A DNA stretch of 64,000 nt from Mucilaginibacter aquatilis (GCF_009755275.1 NZ_WQLA01000006.1:292095-356094), one strand, 5' to 3'. Positions 36,698-46,688 are shown, numbered from the stretch's first letter. Notes: generated by a model from the sequence alone, not told the origin. A program made the numbers and translations.

Positions 36698-38506
36698 TTA
36701 ATTAAAGTTTAACCATTTTTTTCTTACAACTTGTTGTTGAGGTGTAAGATCTGTGCGGCTTTGTATGCTGTATTTCTTTTGCGTTGTTTGCTTTAAAGTA
36801 ACCGGAATAGTTAGCTCACGTCCATCACGTATAACAACAATATCAAGCTTATCGCCTACATTTTTATCCTTCATTAAGGTTTTAGGATCTGTTGCTGCAA
36901 CGCCGTTTATGCTCACCAGTTCATCGTTCACGTTTATGCCATCAACCCAGGCAGCTGTACCGCGCAATACTCCGGCTACCTTAATACGACCTGCCGGGTT
37001 TGCCGGTGGAAGCATACGTATACCTAAATCGGCAATGCTATGGCCTTCATACTCATTAAATGCACGGTAACCTGCATAAGCTAAGTATTTGTTATAGTCC
37101 ATATCGTCGGTACCGTTAATGTACTTGGCGTAAAAATCATCAAGTTTTTTACCGGCAAATTTTTCAAATGCAGCTTTAAACTCAGCATCGGTATAACCAC
37201 GTTTTTTTACTTTGTAGTACTCATTGTACATGTAACGCATAACATCATCTAACGACTGCTTGCCTTGCGTAGCATTAATAATTTCCAAATCAAGCATCAT
37301 ACCCACAACAGCACCTTTGTTATAGTAAGAAATGCCGGTGTTAATGGTATTTTCGTCAGGACGGTAGCTTTTAATCCAGGCGTCGAAGCTTGATTGAGAT
37401 ACCGGCTGAACCTTGGTTCCGGGGGTATTGTCAATTGTATTGAAATCAGCCGCAAGCGCGGTTAAGTAATGCTCAACAGGAAACAGGTTAGTACGACGCA
37501 CGGTTAAGTTATCATAATAAGCTGTAAAGCCTTCTGCTATCCACAGGTTGGTGGTATAGTTTTCATTATCATAATCAAACGGACCTAAAGCGATAGGGCG
37601 TAAACGCTTTACATTCCACAAGTGAAAATGCTCGTGTGCTACCAGGCTTAAAAATCCTTCGTAGGTCGACTCCTTGGTATAACCATCGCGGGTTGCACCC
37701 AAAACGGTAGAACTCAGGTGCTCAAGGCCACCGCCACCTTTTACATAGTTATGCACAATAAATACATAACGCTTGTTCGGATTTTCGCCAAAAATTTTCA
37801 CCTCTTCTTCAATCACCTTGGCCATATCCTTTTTAAGGCGTTCTTTATCGTAATTACCTCCGCCGTACATACATACTTCGTAATTGGTGTTTCCAACTTT
37901 GAAATCAAAAATATCCTGTGTACCTACCTCAATTGGCGAATCATAAAGGATATCATAGTTTGGCGATTTTACGGTAAACGGATCATTGCCAACCATTTCT
38001 AAACTGGTTGAAACCTTGTTCCAGTTTTTGTAAGGAATAATTTTTATGGTTGATGGCAGGTTAAGCCCCCCCTCAGGATAAAAGAACATGCCTGAGGTTG
38101 ATAAAAACGCATGCGTAACATCAATAAATGCGGTACGCACCGAAATTTCAAAAGCATAAAAGCGGTACTTAACTTTTACAGAGCTTACCCCCTGCGTATT
38201 TAACTGCCACACGTTTTTACGCACTTTAGTCACATCCACGGCTTTACCGCCACTTTGCGCCGAAAACGATTCCACGTTTTTGGCAAACTCACGCACCAGG
38301 TATGAACCTGGTGTCCACACCGGCATCTTTAAATTAAGTTTGCTTTGAGCAATGCCTTTAATGTCCATTTCAATATCGGCATAGTGGGCCTGCGCCTCAG
38401 GAAAACTAACAGTATAAGATATTTGCAGCGCACCCGCTGCTTCACTGGTAAAACTCATCAGTAAAAAATAAAATAAAACAAGAATTTTTAAGTGCCACTT
38501 TTTCAT
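36698..38506 (-). CDS. M61 family glycyl-aminopeptidase-like metallopeptidase with PDZ domain
   Basis: About 602 residues from ATG 38506 (MKKWHLKILVLFYFLLMSFTSEA), which gives a normal signal peptide; the ATG at 38536 would add ten residues. It has an N-terminal beta domain, then a gluzincin core with the zinc motif HEHFH in LVAHEHFHLWNVKRLRP and third ligand Glu in WIAEGFTAYYD, followed by a C-terminal PDZ domain near 480-575 (GVLRGTAAWVDGINVNDELVSINGV). M61 enzymes remove N-terminal glycine or alanine. Probably periplasmic. The gene is transcribed alone, divergent from the RND efflux operon. Confidence 0.93.
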   Translation of the reverse strand: MKKWHLKILVLFYFLLMSFTSEAAGALQISYTVSFPEAQAHYADIEMDIKGIAQSKLNLKMPVWTPGSYLVREFAKNVESFSAQSGGKAVDVTKVRKNVWQLNTQGVSSVKVKYRFYAFEISVRTAFIDVTHAFLSTSGMFFYPEGGLNLPSTIKIIPYKNWNKVSTSLEMVGNDPFTVKSPNYDILYDSPIEVGTQDIFDFKVGNTNYEVCMYGGGNYDKERLKKDMAKVIEEEVKIFGENPNKRYVFIVHNYVKGGGGLEHLSSTVLGATRDGYTKESTYEGFLSLVAHEHFHLWNVKRLRPIALGPFDYDNENYTTNLWIAEGFTAYYDNLTVRRTNLFPVEHYLTALAADFNTIDNTPGTKVQPVSQSSFDAWIKSYRPDENTINTGISYYNKGAVVGMMLDLEIINATQGKQSLDDVMRYMYNEYYKVKKRGYTDAEFKAAFEKFAGKKLDDFYAKYINGTDDMDYNKYLAYAGYRAFNEYEGHSIADLGIRMLPPANPAGRIKVAGVLRGTAAWVDGINVNDELVSINGVAATDPKTLMKDKNVGDKLDIVVIRDGRELTIPVTLKQTTQKKYSIQSRTDLTPQQQVVRKKWLNFN

Positions 38507-38737
38507 CCGGCTAAAATAAAATTTTTTACCGGGCAAACCGTCTGCTAATTAGCCATGTATAGTTGTAAAATGGTTGATACATAGATTTGACGTGAATAAT
38601 TAGCCCTTATTTTGCTTGTTAGTTTAACAGTGTAGTAACGCTGCTTTATTTTAACACCATAAGTGTTAATTTTATAGCTGCCCCTACGCTGCCAATCTAT
38701 ATACAAACCACTTTAACAAACGCACTTTTTAAATTCC

Positions 38738-39835
38738 ATGAAGATAAGATACATTGTTTTTATAGCGATAGCATTGATTATCGGCTACCTTATATTTAAC
38801 AAACTTCGTGGCGATGGAAACAAGGAGGGCGGTCCTGCCGCCGGAGCGCAGGCCGGAGGAAAAGGTGGTAAAGACGGCAAAAGAAAAGGCGGGCCCATAC
38901 CTGTCACTGTGCAGATAATAAAAGACACTGTATTCAACAACACCATAAACATTACCGGAACAATTGACCCTAATGAAAGGGTAAACCTTACCAGCCAAAC
39001 CGCGGGCAACATTACCGGCATTTACTTTACCGAAGGCAGCCGCGTTAAAAAAGGCCAGGTGCTGGTACGCGTTTATGATCAGGACTTACAGGCAACGCTC
39101 AAGCAAACCGACTATCAAATTCAACTTGCTAAAGAGAACGAATACCGCAACCGCGTTTTACTGCAAAAGGAAGCAGTAAGCAAGCAAGAGTATGACACCT
39201 CACTATCATCATACAATACGCTTAAGGCTCAGGCCGACGGTATAAGAGCCCAAATTGCACGTACGGTTGTACGCGCTCCGTTTAGCGGTACAATTGGCTT
39301 GCGCAATATAAGCCCGGGCGGATACCTTACACCGCAAACCAACATTGCTACACTGGTAAATACCGACCCTATGAAAGTTACTTTTTCGGTTCCCGAAAGG
39401 TACCGTTCACTGGTAAAGCAAGGCACTAAAATATCTTTCAATATTGCCAGTTCGCGTAAAAACTTTAGTGCTACGGTATATGCTATTGATCCGGAAGTTG
39501 ATGCCTTATCACGTACGGTAACCGTACGCGCCCGCGCTGCAAACCCAGGTAATGAAATTACGGCAGGCGGCTTTGCAAAAATAAGCCTGGTGCTTGAGCA
39601 AAACCCGCGTACTATTATGGTTCCTACACAGTGTGTAGTGCCTGATTTAAAATCGAGCAAGGTATTTATTGCCCGTAATGATACCGCCTACGCACGCCCT
39701 GTAAAAACCGACGTACGTACCGATACCCAAATTGAAATTATTGAAGGCCTTAAACCGGGCGACAGTGTAATTGTATCGGGCATTATACAAATGCGGCCAA
39801 AGGTTCCTTTAAAAATTGTAAAAGTTATTAAGTAA
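38738..39835 (+). CDS. RND efflux periplasmic adaptor (membrane fusion protein)
   Basis: 365 residues anchored by an N-terminal helix (MKIRYIVFIAIALIIGYLIF). A Gly/Lys-rich linker (~residues 28-56) precedes the barrel-sandwich (GTIDPNERVNLTSQTAGNITGIYFTEGSRVKKGQVL), alpha-hairpin, beta-barrel (VVRAPFSGTIGLRNISPGGYL) and membrane-proximal domains of HlyD-type adaptors. It links the inner-membrane pump and the outer-membrane channel encoded next. The 200-base leader region has TAGATTTG at 38582-38589 as a possible promoter box. First gene of a three-gene operon; spacing to the pump is 28 bases. Confidence 0.95.
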   Translation: MKIRYIVFIAIALIIGYLIFNKLRGDGNKEGGPAAGAQAGGKGGKDGKRKGGPIPVTVQIIKDTVFNNTINITGTIDPNERVNLTSQTAGNITGIYFTEGSRVKKGQVLVRVYDQDLQATLKQTDYQIQLAKENEYRNRVLLQKEAVSKQEYDTSLSSYNTLKAQADGIRAQIARTVVRAPFSGTIGLRNISPGGYLTPQTNIATLVNTDPMKVTFSVPERYRSLVKQGTKISFNIASSRKNFSATVYAIDPEVDALSRTVTVRARAANPGNEITAGGFAKISLVLEQNPRTIMVPTQCVVPDLKSSKVFIARNDTAYARPVKTDVRTDTQIEIIEGLKPGDSVIVSGIIQMRPKVPLKIVKVIK

Positions 39836-39863
39836 TAAGCAGGCACTTACAAATAAAGCATAA

Positions 39864-42800
39864 ATGAGTTTATCCTCAGTTAGTATAAAGCGGCCTGTTT
39901 TGGCCACGGTAATGTCGGTTGTTATTGTAGTTTTCGGCGTTATTGGTTACAAATTTTTAGGCATTCGCGATTTTCCCTCGGTCGATCCGCCCATTATAAG
40001 TGTAAGTACCAGTTATTCGGGTGCTAACGCCGATGTAATCGAATCACAAATAACCGAACCGTTAGAGAAAGCAATAAACGGCGTACAGGGCATTCGAAAT
40101 ATTTCGTCAACAAGTTCGGTTGGCTCGAGCAATATTACGGTTGAGTTTAACCTCGATGCCGATTTGGAAACCGCAGCGAACGACGTTCGCGACAAGGTAT
40201 CGCAAGCACAACGGCAGTTACCACAAGATATTAACGCACCACCGGTAGTAAGCAAAGCCGACGCCAACGCCGATAATATTATAACCCTTACCGTAAGCAG
40301 CAATACCCGAAACATTACCCAGGTAAATGATTACGCCGAAAATGTATTGCAGGAGGCTTTGCAAACTATTCCGGGTGTAAGCCAAATTAACCTGCAGGGC
40401 CAGCGCCAGTATGCAATGCGCTTGTGGATTGACCCTAATAAGCTTTCGGCGTTAAACCTCGCAGCAACAGATATTAGCGCTGCCCTTGCGCGTGAAAACG
40501 TGGAACTCCCGGCCGGTAAAATATCCGGTAACAGTACCGAAGTTACCGTAAGAGCACTGGGTAAACTGGTCACCGAGAAAGACTTTAACAACCTTATTAT
40601 CAGAGCTGACAGCAACCGTGTTATACGCCTTAGCGATATTGGCTATGCAGTTTTAGGTTCGGCAAATGAGGAAACTGCCTTTAAAGAATCGCTGGTGCCG
40701 CAGGTGGGTTTGGCGGTTGTGCCACAGCCGGGTGCCAATTATGTTCAAATTGCTAAAGACTTTTACATTCGTTTAGCTCAGGTACAAAAAGATTTACCGC
40801 CCGATATACAACTTCAGGTAGCTCTTGATAATACACGCTTCATCAACCAATCTATTGAAGAAGTGGAAGAGACCCTTATTATCTCCTTCATCCTGGTTGT
40901 AATTATTATCTACCTCTTCTTCCGCGATTGGCTTATAGCTTTCCGCCCGCTAATTGATATTCCGGTGTCGCTTATTGGTGCATTTTTTATTATGTACATA
41001 TGCGGCTTCTCTATCAATATTTTAACTCTGCTTGGAATAGTTTTGGCAACCGGCCTTGTGGTTGATGATGGTATTGTAGTAACTGAAAATATATATAAAA
41101 AGGTTGAAGAAGGCATGCCTATCCGCAAGGCCGCGTTTGAGGGCTCGGCCGAAATTTTCTTCGCCGTAATATCTACATCGGTAACGCTGGCGGCCGTGTT
41201 CTTACCCATCGTTTTCTTACAGGGCTTTACCGGCCGGCTGTTTCGGGAATTTGCCGTGGTTGTAGCCGGTGCAGTATTAATTTCAGCATTTGTATCATTA
41301 TCGTTAACGCCTATGCTTAACGTGGTTTTAGTTCGCAAAAACCATAAAAAATCGGCTTTTTATGAGAAAACTGAGCCGTTCTTCGTACGCATGAACAAGG
41401 CATATACCGATACCCTCGTGTCGTTTATGAAACTGAAATGGGTATCGGTAGTCATACTGGCTGTTTCGGTTTTGCTGATAGGCATTTTAATTAAAGTCAT
41501 ACCATCAGAGCTTGCTCCGTTAGATGACCGTAGCTTACTGCGTTACACGGTAACCGGTTCAGAGGGTGCCAATTACGAGTTCATGACCAAATACATGGAC
41601 CGTGTTGCGCAACTTGTTGAAGACTCCATCCCCGAAGCAAAGGTTAATATTGAAATTGTTTCTCCCGGTTTTGGTAGTGCATCAACCAACTCGGGTTTTG
41701 GCAGGCTGGGGCTTGTACCGCCAAATGAACGTACCCGCACGCAAGCGCAAATTGCCGACTGGCTTAACGGAAAACTTAAACGCTTTCCAGATGCGCGGGC
41801 GCTGGTTGTACAGGAGCAAACCATAAGCGGCGGCGGTAGCGGTGCACGTACCTCTTTGCCGGTACAATTCGTTATTCAAAACCAGGATTTTGAAAAAATT
41901 CGCAAAGTTTTGCCTGACTTTTTTAGCGAGGTAAGCAAAAGTCCTATTTTCTCAAGCTCTGACGTTAACCTTAAATTTACCAAGCCTGAGCTGCGCATAA
42001 CAACCGACCGTGACCGCGCACGCGACTTAGGAGTTTCTGTTGCCGATATTTCTCAAACACTTCAACTGTATTATAGTGCCGGCCGTTTAGATTACTTTTT
42101 AATGAGCGGCAAGCAATACCAGGTAATAGCCCAGGTTGACCGCGCCAACCGCGATCAGCCGCTTGACCTCAAATCTGTTTATGTGCGTAGTAGCAAAGGC
42201 ACCCTGGTGCAGTTAGATAACGTAGTTAAGGTTGAAGAAAGCTCTGCACCGCCATCTATTTACCACTTTAACCGCTACAAATCAGCCACGGTTCAGGCTG
42301 GCTTAGCTGAGGGTTATACCATTGGCGATGGTATTAATGAAATGCAGCGCATATCTAACAAAATGCTCGACCCAAGTTTCAGTACTGCGCTTAGCGGCCC
42401 CTCACGAGATTATGCCGAAAGCTCATCTAACATTTTGTTTGCCTTTGGTTTTGCCCTTTTGTTGATTTACCTGGTATTGGCCGCACAGTTTGAAAGCTTT
42501 ATGGACCCGGTAATTGTAATGCTTACCGTTCCGCTGGCAATTGCAGGTGCCTTTGTATCATTATGGTTCTTTAACCAAACACTAAACATTTTTAGCCAGA
42601 TTGGTATGATTACTCTTGTAGGTTTGGTTACCAAAAACGGTATTTTGATTGTTGAGTTTGCCAACCAGCGCATGGAACACGGCCTGCCTAAGTATGAAGC
42701 CGTTGTTGAAGCCGCCACTGCACGCTTACGCCCCATATTAATGACCAGTTTAGCTGTAGTATTAGGTGCCGTGCCTATTGCGCTGGCTTTGGGGGCGGGC

Positions 42801-42983
42801 GCTAAAAGCCGGGTATCATTAGGTATAGTAATTATGGGTGGGATGATGTTTTCGCTGGTTCTTACGCTGTATGTAATTCCAATGATGTACGTGTTGCTGG
42901 CATCTAAAACCCGCCGCAACCCGGACGAAGAACCTGAGGACGAAGCAACCAGAAAAGAACCTTTATTAATTGAAAACCTGTAA
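39864..42983 (+). CDS. RND multidrug efflux pump, AcrB/HAE1 type
   Basis: 1,039-residue inner-membrane proton-driven pump. Twelve transmembrane helices in two repeats with large periplasmic loops; the N-terminus SIKRPVLATVMSVVIVVFGVIGY is typical of the HAE1 family. The proton relay pair of acidic residues is present in TGLVVDDGIVVTENIY (helix 4) and the conserved Lys in GLVTKNGILIVEFANQ (helix 10). It exports drugs or other hydrophobic compounds as a trimer with the adaptor and the TolC-like gene, which starts 8 bases downstream. No regulator gene is adjacent. Confidence 0.97.
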   Translation: MSLSSVSIKRPVLATVMSVVIVVFGVIGYKFLGIRDFPSVDPPIISVSTSYSGANADVIESQITEPLEKAINGVQGIRNISSTSSVGSSNITVEFNLDADLETAANDVRDKVSQAQRQLPQDINAPPVVSKADANADNIITLTVSSNTRNITQVNDYAENVLQEALQTIPGVSQINLQGQRQYAMRLWIDPNKLSALNLAATDISAALARENVELPAGKISGNSTEVTVRALGKLVTEKDFNNLIIRADSNRVIRLSDIGYAVLGSANEETAFKESLVPQVGLAVVPQPGANYVQIAKDFYIRLAQVQKDLPPDIQLQVALDNTRFINQSIEEVEETLIISFILVVIIIYLFFRDWLIAFRPLIDIPVSLIGAFFIMYICGFSINILTLLGIVLATGLVVDDGIVVTENIYKKVEEGMPIRKAAFEGSAEIFFAVISTSVTLAAVFLPIVFLQGFTGRLFREFAVVVAGAVLISAFVSLSLTPMLNVVLVRKNHKKSAFYEKTEPFFVRMNKAYTDTLVSFMKLKWVSVVILAVSVLLIGILIKVIPSELAPLDDRSLLRYTVTGSEGANYEFMTKYMDRVAQLVEDSIPEAKVNIEIVSPGFGSASTNSGFGRLGLVPPNERTRTQAQIADWLNGKLKRFPDARALVVQEQTISGGGSGARTSLPVQFVIQNQDFEKIRKVLPDFFSEVSKSPIFSSSDVNLKFTKPELRITTDRDRARDLGVSVADISQTLQLYYSAGRLDYFLMSGKQYQVIAQVDRANRDQPLDLKSVYVRSSKGTLVQLDNVVKVEESSAPPSIYHFNRYKSATVQAGLAEGYTIGDGINEMQRISNKMLDPSFSTALSGPSRDYAESSSNILFAFGFALLLIYLVLAAQFESFMDPVIVMLTVPLAIAGAFVSLWFFNQTLNIFSQIGMITLVGLVTKNGILIVEFANQRMEHGLPKYEAVVEAATARLRPILMTSLAVVLGAVPIALALGAGAKSRVSLGIVIMGGMMFSLVLTLYVIPMMYVLLASKTRRNPDEEPEDEATRKEPLLIENL

Positions 42984-42991
42984 GCTAAGCA

Positions 42992-44326
42992 ATGAAGATA
43001 ATTAAATTCACCTGTATTGTATTTGGTTTGCTTGCACTGGCTAACGCTTTACATGCACAGGAAACAAAGGTTCCAAACGTGCCACAACTTACTTTGAAAG
43101 AAGCGTTGGAGATAGCTTTGCAGAACAACTATGACATTAAGCTATCAAAAAATTCCTCTGCCATTGCTAAAAATAATGTAACCATCGGCAATGCAGGCAT
43201 ACTGCCTAATGTTGCCGGCACTTTTACACAAAGCAACAGTATTCAAACAACAACCCAAACACGCAGTGATAACACCGTTAACCGTATAAATAACGCCAAC
43301 AACACGGGTACCAACTACGGCGTAAACCTCAACTGGACCATTTTTGACGGCTTTAACATGTTTGCTAATTACGATCAGTTTAAACAGCAGGATAAACTGG
43401 CGCAAATGCGTCTTCGTGATACCATACAGCGCACTACTGCTAACGTTATTATAAGCTACTTTGATTTGGTTAACCAGCAAAAGCAAATTAAGGCGTTGCA
43501 GGGAGTAATTGAAGTATCGCGTAAACAGATACGCTTTGCAACTGACCGTTTTGAGGCGGGCCGGGTAGCACGCCTTGATGTTTATAATGCGCAGGTAGCA
43601 CTTAATACCGATACTGCAACCCTGTTAACACAACAACAACTTTTTAAAGCCAGCAAGGTTGATTTAAACCGCATTTTGGCCCGTAACCCTCAAACTGAAT
43701 TTAACGTTGCCGATACAATTATAGTTGATGAGAAACTATTGCTAGGCAACATCATAAACGAGGCCCAGGCGCAAAACCCTACCCTGCTTTCGGCATCTAT
43801 TGAGCAACGTTTATCTGAAATTAATTTAAGGCAGGTAAAATCAACCCGTTACCCGCAGGTAGCTGTAAGCAGTGGCTACATTTGGAATAACAGCCGTAAC
43901 CCCGCAGGCTTTGCACGCGTGCAAAACTCACGTGGTTTTAACTATGGCCTTTCGGCCAGCATCAACATATTTGATGGCTTTAACCAATGGAGACGTGAAC
44001 GCAATGCCAAGCTGCAAATTGAAAATTCACAAATTAATATTGACCGCGCCCGCACAAACCTCGAAGCACAAATTGGGCAATTATACAGCTCATACCTTTC
44101 GGGTTTACAACTGATAAAGGTTGGGCAGGCCAATGTTGAACTGGCCCGTAAGAGTTTGGAAATATCTCTTGAAAAATACAGACTAGGTTCAATTTCACCT
44201 TTAGAAATACGTGAAGCGCAACGTAACTACCTCAACGCCACCGCTGTTTTTTACGATGCCGAATATCAAACCAAAGCTGCAGAAACCACACTAAAACAAA
44301 TTACAGGCAACATTAGCATACAGTAA
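42992..44326 (+). CDS. TolC-family outer membrane efflux protein
   Basis: 444 residues, signal peptide MKIIKFTCIVFGLLALANALHAQ. Two internally repeated OEP domains of long alpha-helices with beta-strand sections: PQLTLKEALEIALQNNYDIK at ~30-50, and FDRFEAGRVARLDVYNAQVALN near 190 matched by EKYRLGSISPLEIREAQRNYLNA near 400. Forms the trimeric outer-membrane channel of the RND pump. Third gene of the operon, 8 bases after the pump. Confidence 0.95.
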   Translation: MKIIKFTCIVFGLLALANALHAQETKVPNVPQLTLKEALEIALQNNYDIKLSKNSSAIAKNNVTIGNAGILPNVAGTFTQSNSIQTTTQTRSDNTVNRINNANNTGTNYGVNLNWTIFDGFNMFANYDQFKQQDKLAQMRLRDTIQRTTANVIISYFDLVNQQKQIKALQGVIEVSRKQIRFATDRFEAGRVARLDVYNAQVALNTDTATLLTQQQLFKASKVDLNRILARNPQTEFNVADTIIVDEKLLLGNIINEAQAQNPTLLSASIEQRLSEINLRQVKSTRYPQVAVSSGYIWNNSRNPAGFARVQNSRGFNYGLSASINIFDGFNQWRRERNAKLQIENSQINIDRARTNLEAQIGQLYSSYLSGLQLIKVGQANVELARKSLEISLEKYRLGSISPLEIREAQRNYLNATAVFYDAEYQTKAAETTLKQITGNISIQ

Positions 44327-44362
44327 ATGCTTACTTCTATTTTTTTTATGAAGTTAAAAGCC

Positions 44363-44370
44363 TAAATTTG
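44363..44370 (+). promoter_or_regulatory. -7 box for the receiver-domain gene
   Basis: TAAATTTG (44363-44370) is six bases before the ATG at 44377. The in-frame TTG at 44368 is inside this box, which argues against it as start. Confidence 0.55.
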
Positions 44371-44376
44371 AAAGTG

Positions 44377-44760
44377 ATGTATAGTGGCTATAAAACATGC
44401 TTGCTTATCGACGATAATTACATCGATAACTTTGTTACGCGCAGGATACTGGAGAGCAGTAACTTTGCACAAAATATTGTAGTAAAGCAATCGGCCACAG
44501 AAGCTATTGAAGAAATTCGTGATGGCAGCATCAAACCCGATGTAATTTTTTTGGACCTGCGAATGCCCCTGATGAACGGATTTGAGTTTTTACAAGAGTA
44601 CGAAAAACTTGACGGCCATGATAAAGACGGCACTAAAATTTTCATGCTTTCATCATCACTTGACCCGGTTGATGTAAAGCGCTCAGGCCAGAATAAGTAC
44701 ATTACCCAATTTATACATAAACCTCTTACCCAAAAAATTCTGGAAGAACTGAGTGCATGA
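44377..44760 (+). CDS. Single-domain response regulator receiver
   Basis: 127 residues from ATG 44377. The receiver fold has acidic pair in LLIDDNYIDN, phosphorylation Asp in VIFLDLRMPLMNG, Ser in FMLSSSLDP, and the conserved Lys in FIHKPLT. No output domain, so it must act by protein contact (phosphorelay or binding). No histidine kinase is adjacent; the nearest is the GAF-PAS-PAS kinase about 13 kb away. Its stop codon overlaps the start of the next gene (ATGA), suggesting coupled translation with a sugar kinase homologue. Confidence 0.93.
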   Translation: MYSGYKTCLLIDDNYIDNFVTRRILESSNFAQNIVVKQSATEAIEEIRDGSIKPDVIFLDLRMPLMNGFEFLQEYEKLDGHDKDGTKIFMLSSSLDPVDVKRSGQNKYITQFIHKPLTQKILEELSA

Positions 44761-45617
44761 TTATTGTAGCCGATAGCGGATCTTCGAAAACCGACTGGGT
44801 GCTTACAGCAAACAAGCAGGCCCCGGTTAAATTTACCACCGGAGGATTAAACCCCTTTTTTCTGTCTGAAAAAGAAATGATCAAATTAATACAGGATCAG
44901 GCTCCTGTAATGGTTAATCATTTCCCGTTGGTTGAAGAAATATACTTTTTTGGAGCAGGTTGCTCAAGTCCTGATAAACGAGAAATTGTATCTAACGCCT
45001 TAACCCACATTTTTCCACGTGCATTTGTAAGTGTTGATAGTGATTTGCTGGGTTCGGCCTATGCTACCTGCGGGGCCCGCAAAGGCCTCGTATGCGTTTT
45101 AGGCACAGGCTCAAACATATCTTTTTTTGACGGGGATGATGTGACCACTGGTAAGCATGGCTTAGGATACGTTTTGGGCGATGAGGGCTCGGGTACATGG
45201 TTTGGAAAAGCGCTAATTACTGATTTTATGTATGGCATTATGCCTGCTGAGATACATAAACAGTTTGAGGAAGAGTTTCATGTTACCAAAGATGACATCA
45301 TAAACAACGTTTACCTTAAGCGTGGTGCAAACTCCTATCTGGCTTCGTTTACCAAATTCCTGTCGGCTATCAAAGAAACTGCTTACGGCAATGAACTCAT
45401 CAAACGCGGCTTACAGGAGTTTATAAACACAAACGTAAAATCATACGCCGATTACCAGGAATATACCTGCCACTTCGTAGGTTCAATTGCATGGTTTTTT
45501 TCCAATCAGTTAAAAGAGCTTTGCACGCAAAACAACATATCGGCAGGCAAAATTATTCGTCATCCAATTGATGAGCTGGTTGATTTCATTGTTAACCGTA
45601 ACCAGGTACATGCTTAG
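44757..45617 (+). CDS. N-acetylglucosamine kinase-like BadF/BadG/BcrA/BcrD ATPase
   Basis: 286 residues of the ASKHA kinase fold: phosphate-1 loop in VADSGSSKTDW at the N-terminus, VLGTGSNISFFDG near 116-128, and GLGYVLGDEGSGTWFGK near 137-153, which is typical of bacterial GlcNAc kinases of the BadF-type family. Likely phosphorylates an amino sugar, for instance recycled from peptidoglycan. The gene overlaps the preceding receiver gene by four bases, an unusual pairing. Substrate is inferred from similarity. Confidence 0.85.
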   Translation: MIIVADSGSSKTDWVLTANKQAPVKFTTGGLNPFFLSEKEMIKLIQDQAPVMVNHFPLVEEIYFFGAGCSSPDKREIVSNALTHIFPRAFVSVDSDLLGSAYATCGARKGLVCVLGTGSNISFFDGDDVTTGKHGLGYVLGDEGSGTWFGKALITDFMYGIMPAEIHKQFEEEFHVTKDDIINNVYLKRGANSYLASFTKFLSAIKETAYGNELIKRGLQEFINTNVKSYADYQEYTCHFVGSIAWFFSNQLKELCTQNNISAGKIIRHPIDELVDFIVNRNQVHA

Positions 45618-45642
45618 TACCAGGGCATAATCAAAACTTTAA

Positions 45643-45674
45643 TTTGCTTTAAATTATAAAGCTCCGTACTTTTG
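45643..45674 (+). promoter_or_regulatory. Promoter for the HYC_CC_PP operon
   Basis: TTTG (45643-45646), 20-base spacer, TACTTTTG (45667-45674), ending four bases before the ATG at 45679. Full consensus match. Confidence 0.75.
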
Positions 45675-45678
45675 CATT

Positions 45679-46086
45679 ATGTTTAAAAGAACAGGTGCAT
45701 TTAGCTTGGCTATACTGTACACCATTACGGTGTTAGGCTTTGCCCTGAACTTACATTATTGCGGCAACAAAGTAGCCAAGGTTAAATTATCAGCTGCTAC
45801 GGCTCCCGTAACCGAGAAAAAAGCTGATATGAACTGCGGCATGAAAATGGATTGCTGCAAAAATCACAAAGTTGATGTTAAAGTTAAAGATACGCATCAA
45901 CAAGCTGAGCAAATCTCTTTCTTAGCTAAAATCTTTGCCTTTGAAATGCCTAAGCTGCCTTTCGAAGATTTCATTTTCTCGGCACAAAAAGCCTTGCTCG
46001 AAAAATTTTATGACCGTGGCCCGCCCGAGGATGAACCCAAGAGTAAAGTTGCCACCTTTATTCAAAACTGCAATTTCCGTATTTGA
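45679..46086 (+). CDS. HYC_CC_PP family protein
   Basis: 135 residues with the three hallmarks of this Bacteroidota family: HYC at 26-28 in LNLHYCGN, CC at 59-60 in MDCCKNH, and PP at 115-116 in DRGPP. An N-terminal hydrophobic helix (GAFSLAILYTITVLGFALNL) acts as signal anchor, so the Cys/His residues are likely outside the cytosol. Cys53 (MNCGMKMDCC) adds Met and Cys residues suited to binding copper or a similar ion. The role is unknown; the next gene encodes a secreted HMA domain and the third an outer-membrane barrel. Confidence 0.88.
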   Translation: MFKRTGAFSLAILYTITVLGFALNLHYCGNKVAKVKLSAATAPVTEKKADMNCGMKMDCCKNHKVDVKVKDTHQQAEQISFLAKIFAFEMPKLPFEDFIFSAQKALLEKFYDRGPPEDEPKSKVATFIQNCNFRI

Positions 46087-46177
46087 TTGGTAAATAATTG
46101 TTTCCTGTTACAGTATGGCTATATGCCCATGCTGTAAGCTTTATTATTCAATTATTTTATTTCCAATTAAATACATC

Positions 46178-46675
46178 ATGAAATCTATTAAAATTTTTGT
46201 AGCCCTGCTGGCTATCTCTATAAGCGTTGCTAAAGCTCAATTTGTTAAAGCTGAATTACAGGTAAGCGGTCTTACCTGCTCTATGTGTTCAAAAGCAACA
46301 GAAAAATCATTACGTACCCTTCCTTTTATTGGCGACATTAAAACTGATTTGAACCGCAACCTTTTTACGGTTACATTCAAAAACACATCACCTGTTGATT
46401 TTGAACAGATGAGCAAAAAAGTACAGGGAGCAGGTTTTTCTATAAATCAATTAAAAGCTTTTGTTGACTTTGATAAGCTGAAAGTAACCAACAACAAGTT
46501 CAATTACTCAGGCGACACTTTTCATATTCTTAATGCTCCTGCAAAAGGTCTTGACGGCGAAGTAGCTATTACTGTAGTGAACAAGGGCTTTGCTCCGGCT
46601 GCTACCGTTAAAAAATACAGCCCGGCCATAGAGAGTAAATCAGGCAACGGTAAATCATATCACGTAGTAATATAA
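46178..46675 (+). CDS. Secreted heavy-metal-associated (HMA) domain protein
   Basis: About 165 residues from ATG 46178 (MKSIKIFVALLAISISVAKAQ), giving a clean signal peptide; the in-frame ATG at 46115 would add 21 residues of poor fit. The HMA domain is at ~22-85 with the metal-binding GLTCSMCSKA (Cys34, Cys37), the same GxTCxxC as copper chaperones. A second part (~90-165) has no recognised motif. Being exported, it may carry metal in the periplasm. Middle gene of a three-gene operon. Confidence 0.9.
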   Translation: MKSIKIFVALLAISISVAKAQFVKAELQVSGLTCSMCSKATEKSLRTLPFIGDIKTDLNRNLFTVTFKNTSPVDFEQMSKKVQGAGFSINQLKAFVDFDKLKVTNNKFNYSGDTFHILNAPAKGLDGEVAITVVNKGFAPAATVKKYSPAIESKSGNGKSYHVVI

Positions 46676-46688
46676 GCTGCCAACAGAT

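Noticed and set aside
36373..36705. 110-residue plus-strand reading frame
   Set aside because: It begins inside a terminator hairpin and runs opposite to a plausible small membrane protein gene; its composition is not protein-like.
40910..41338. 142-residue minus-strand frame inside the RND pump gene
   Set aside because: It is Thr/Ser/Lys-rich and mirrors the pump's coding strand; shadow of a real gene.
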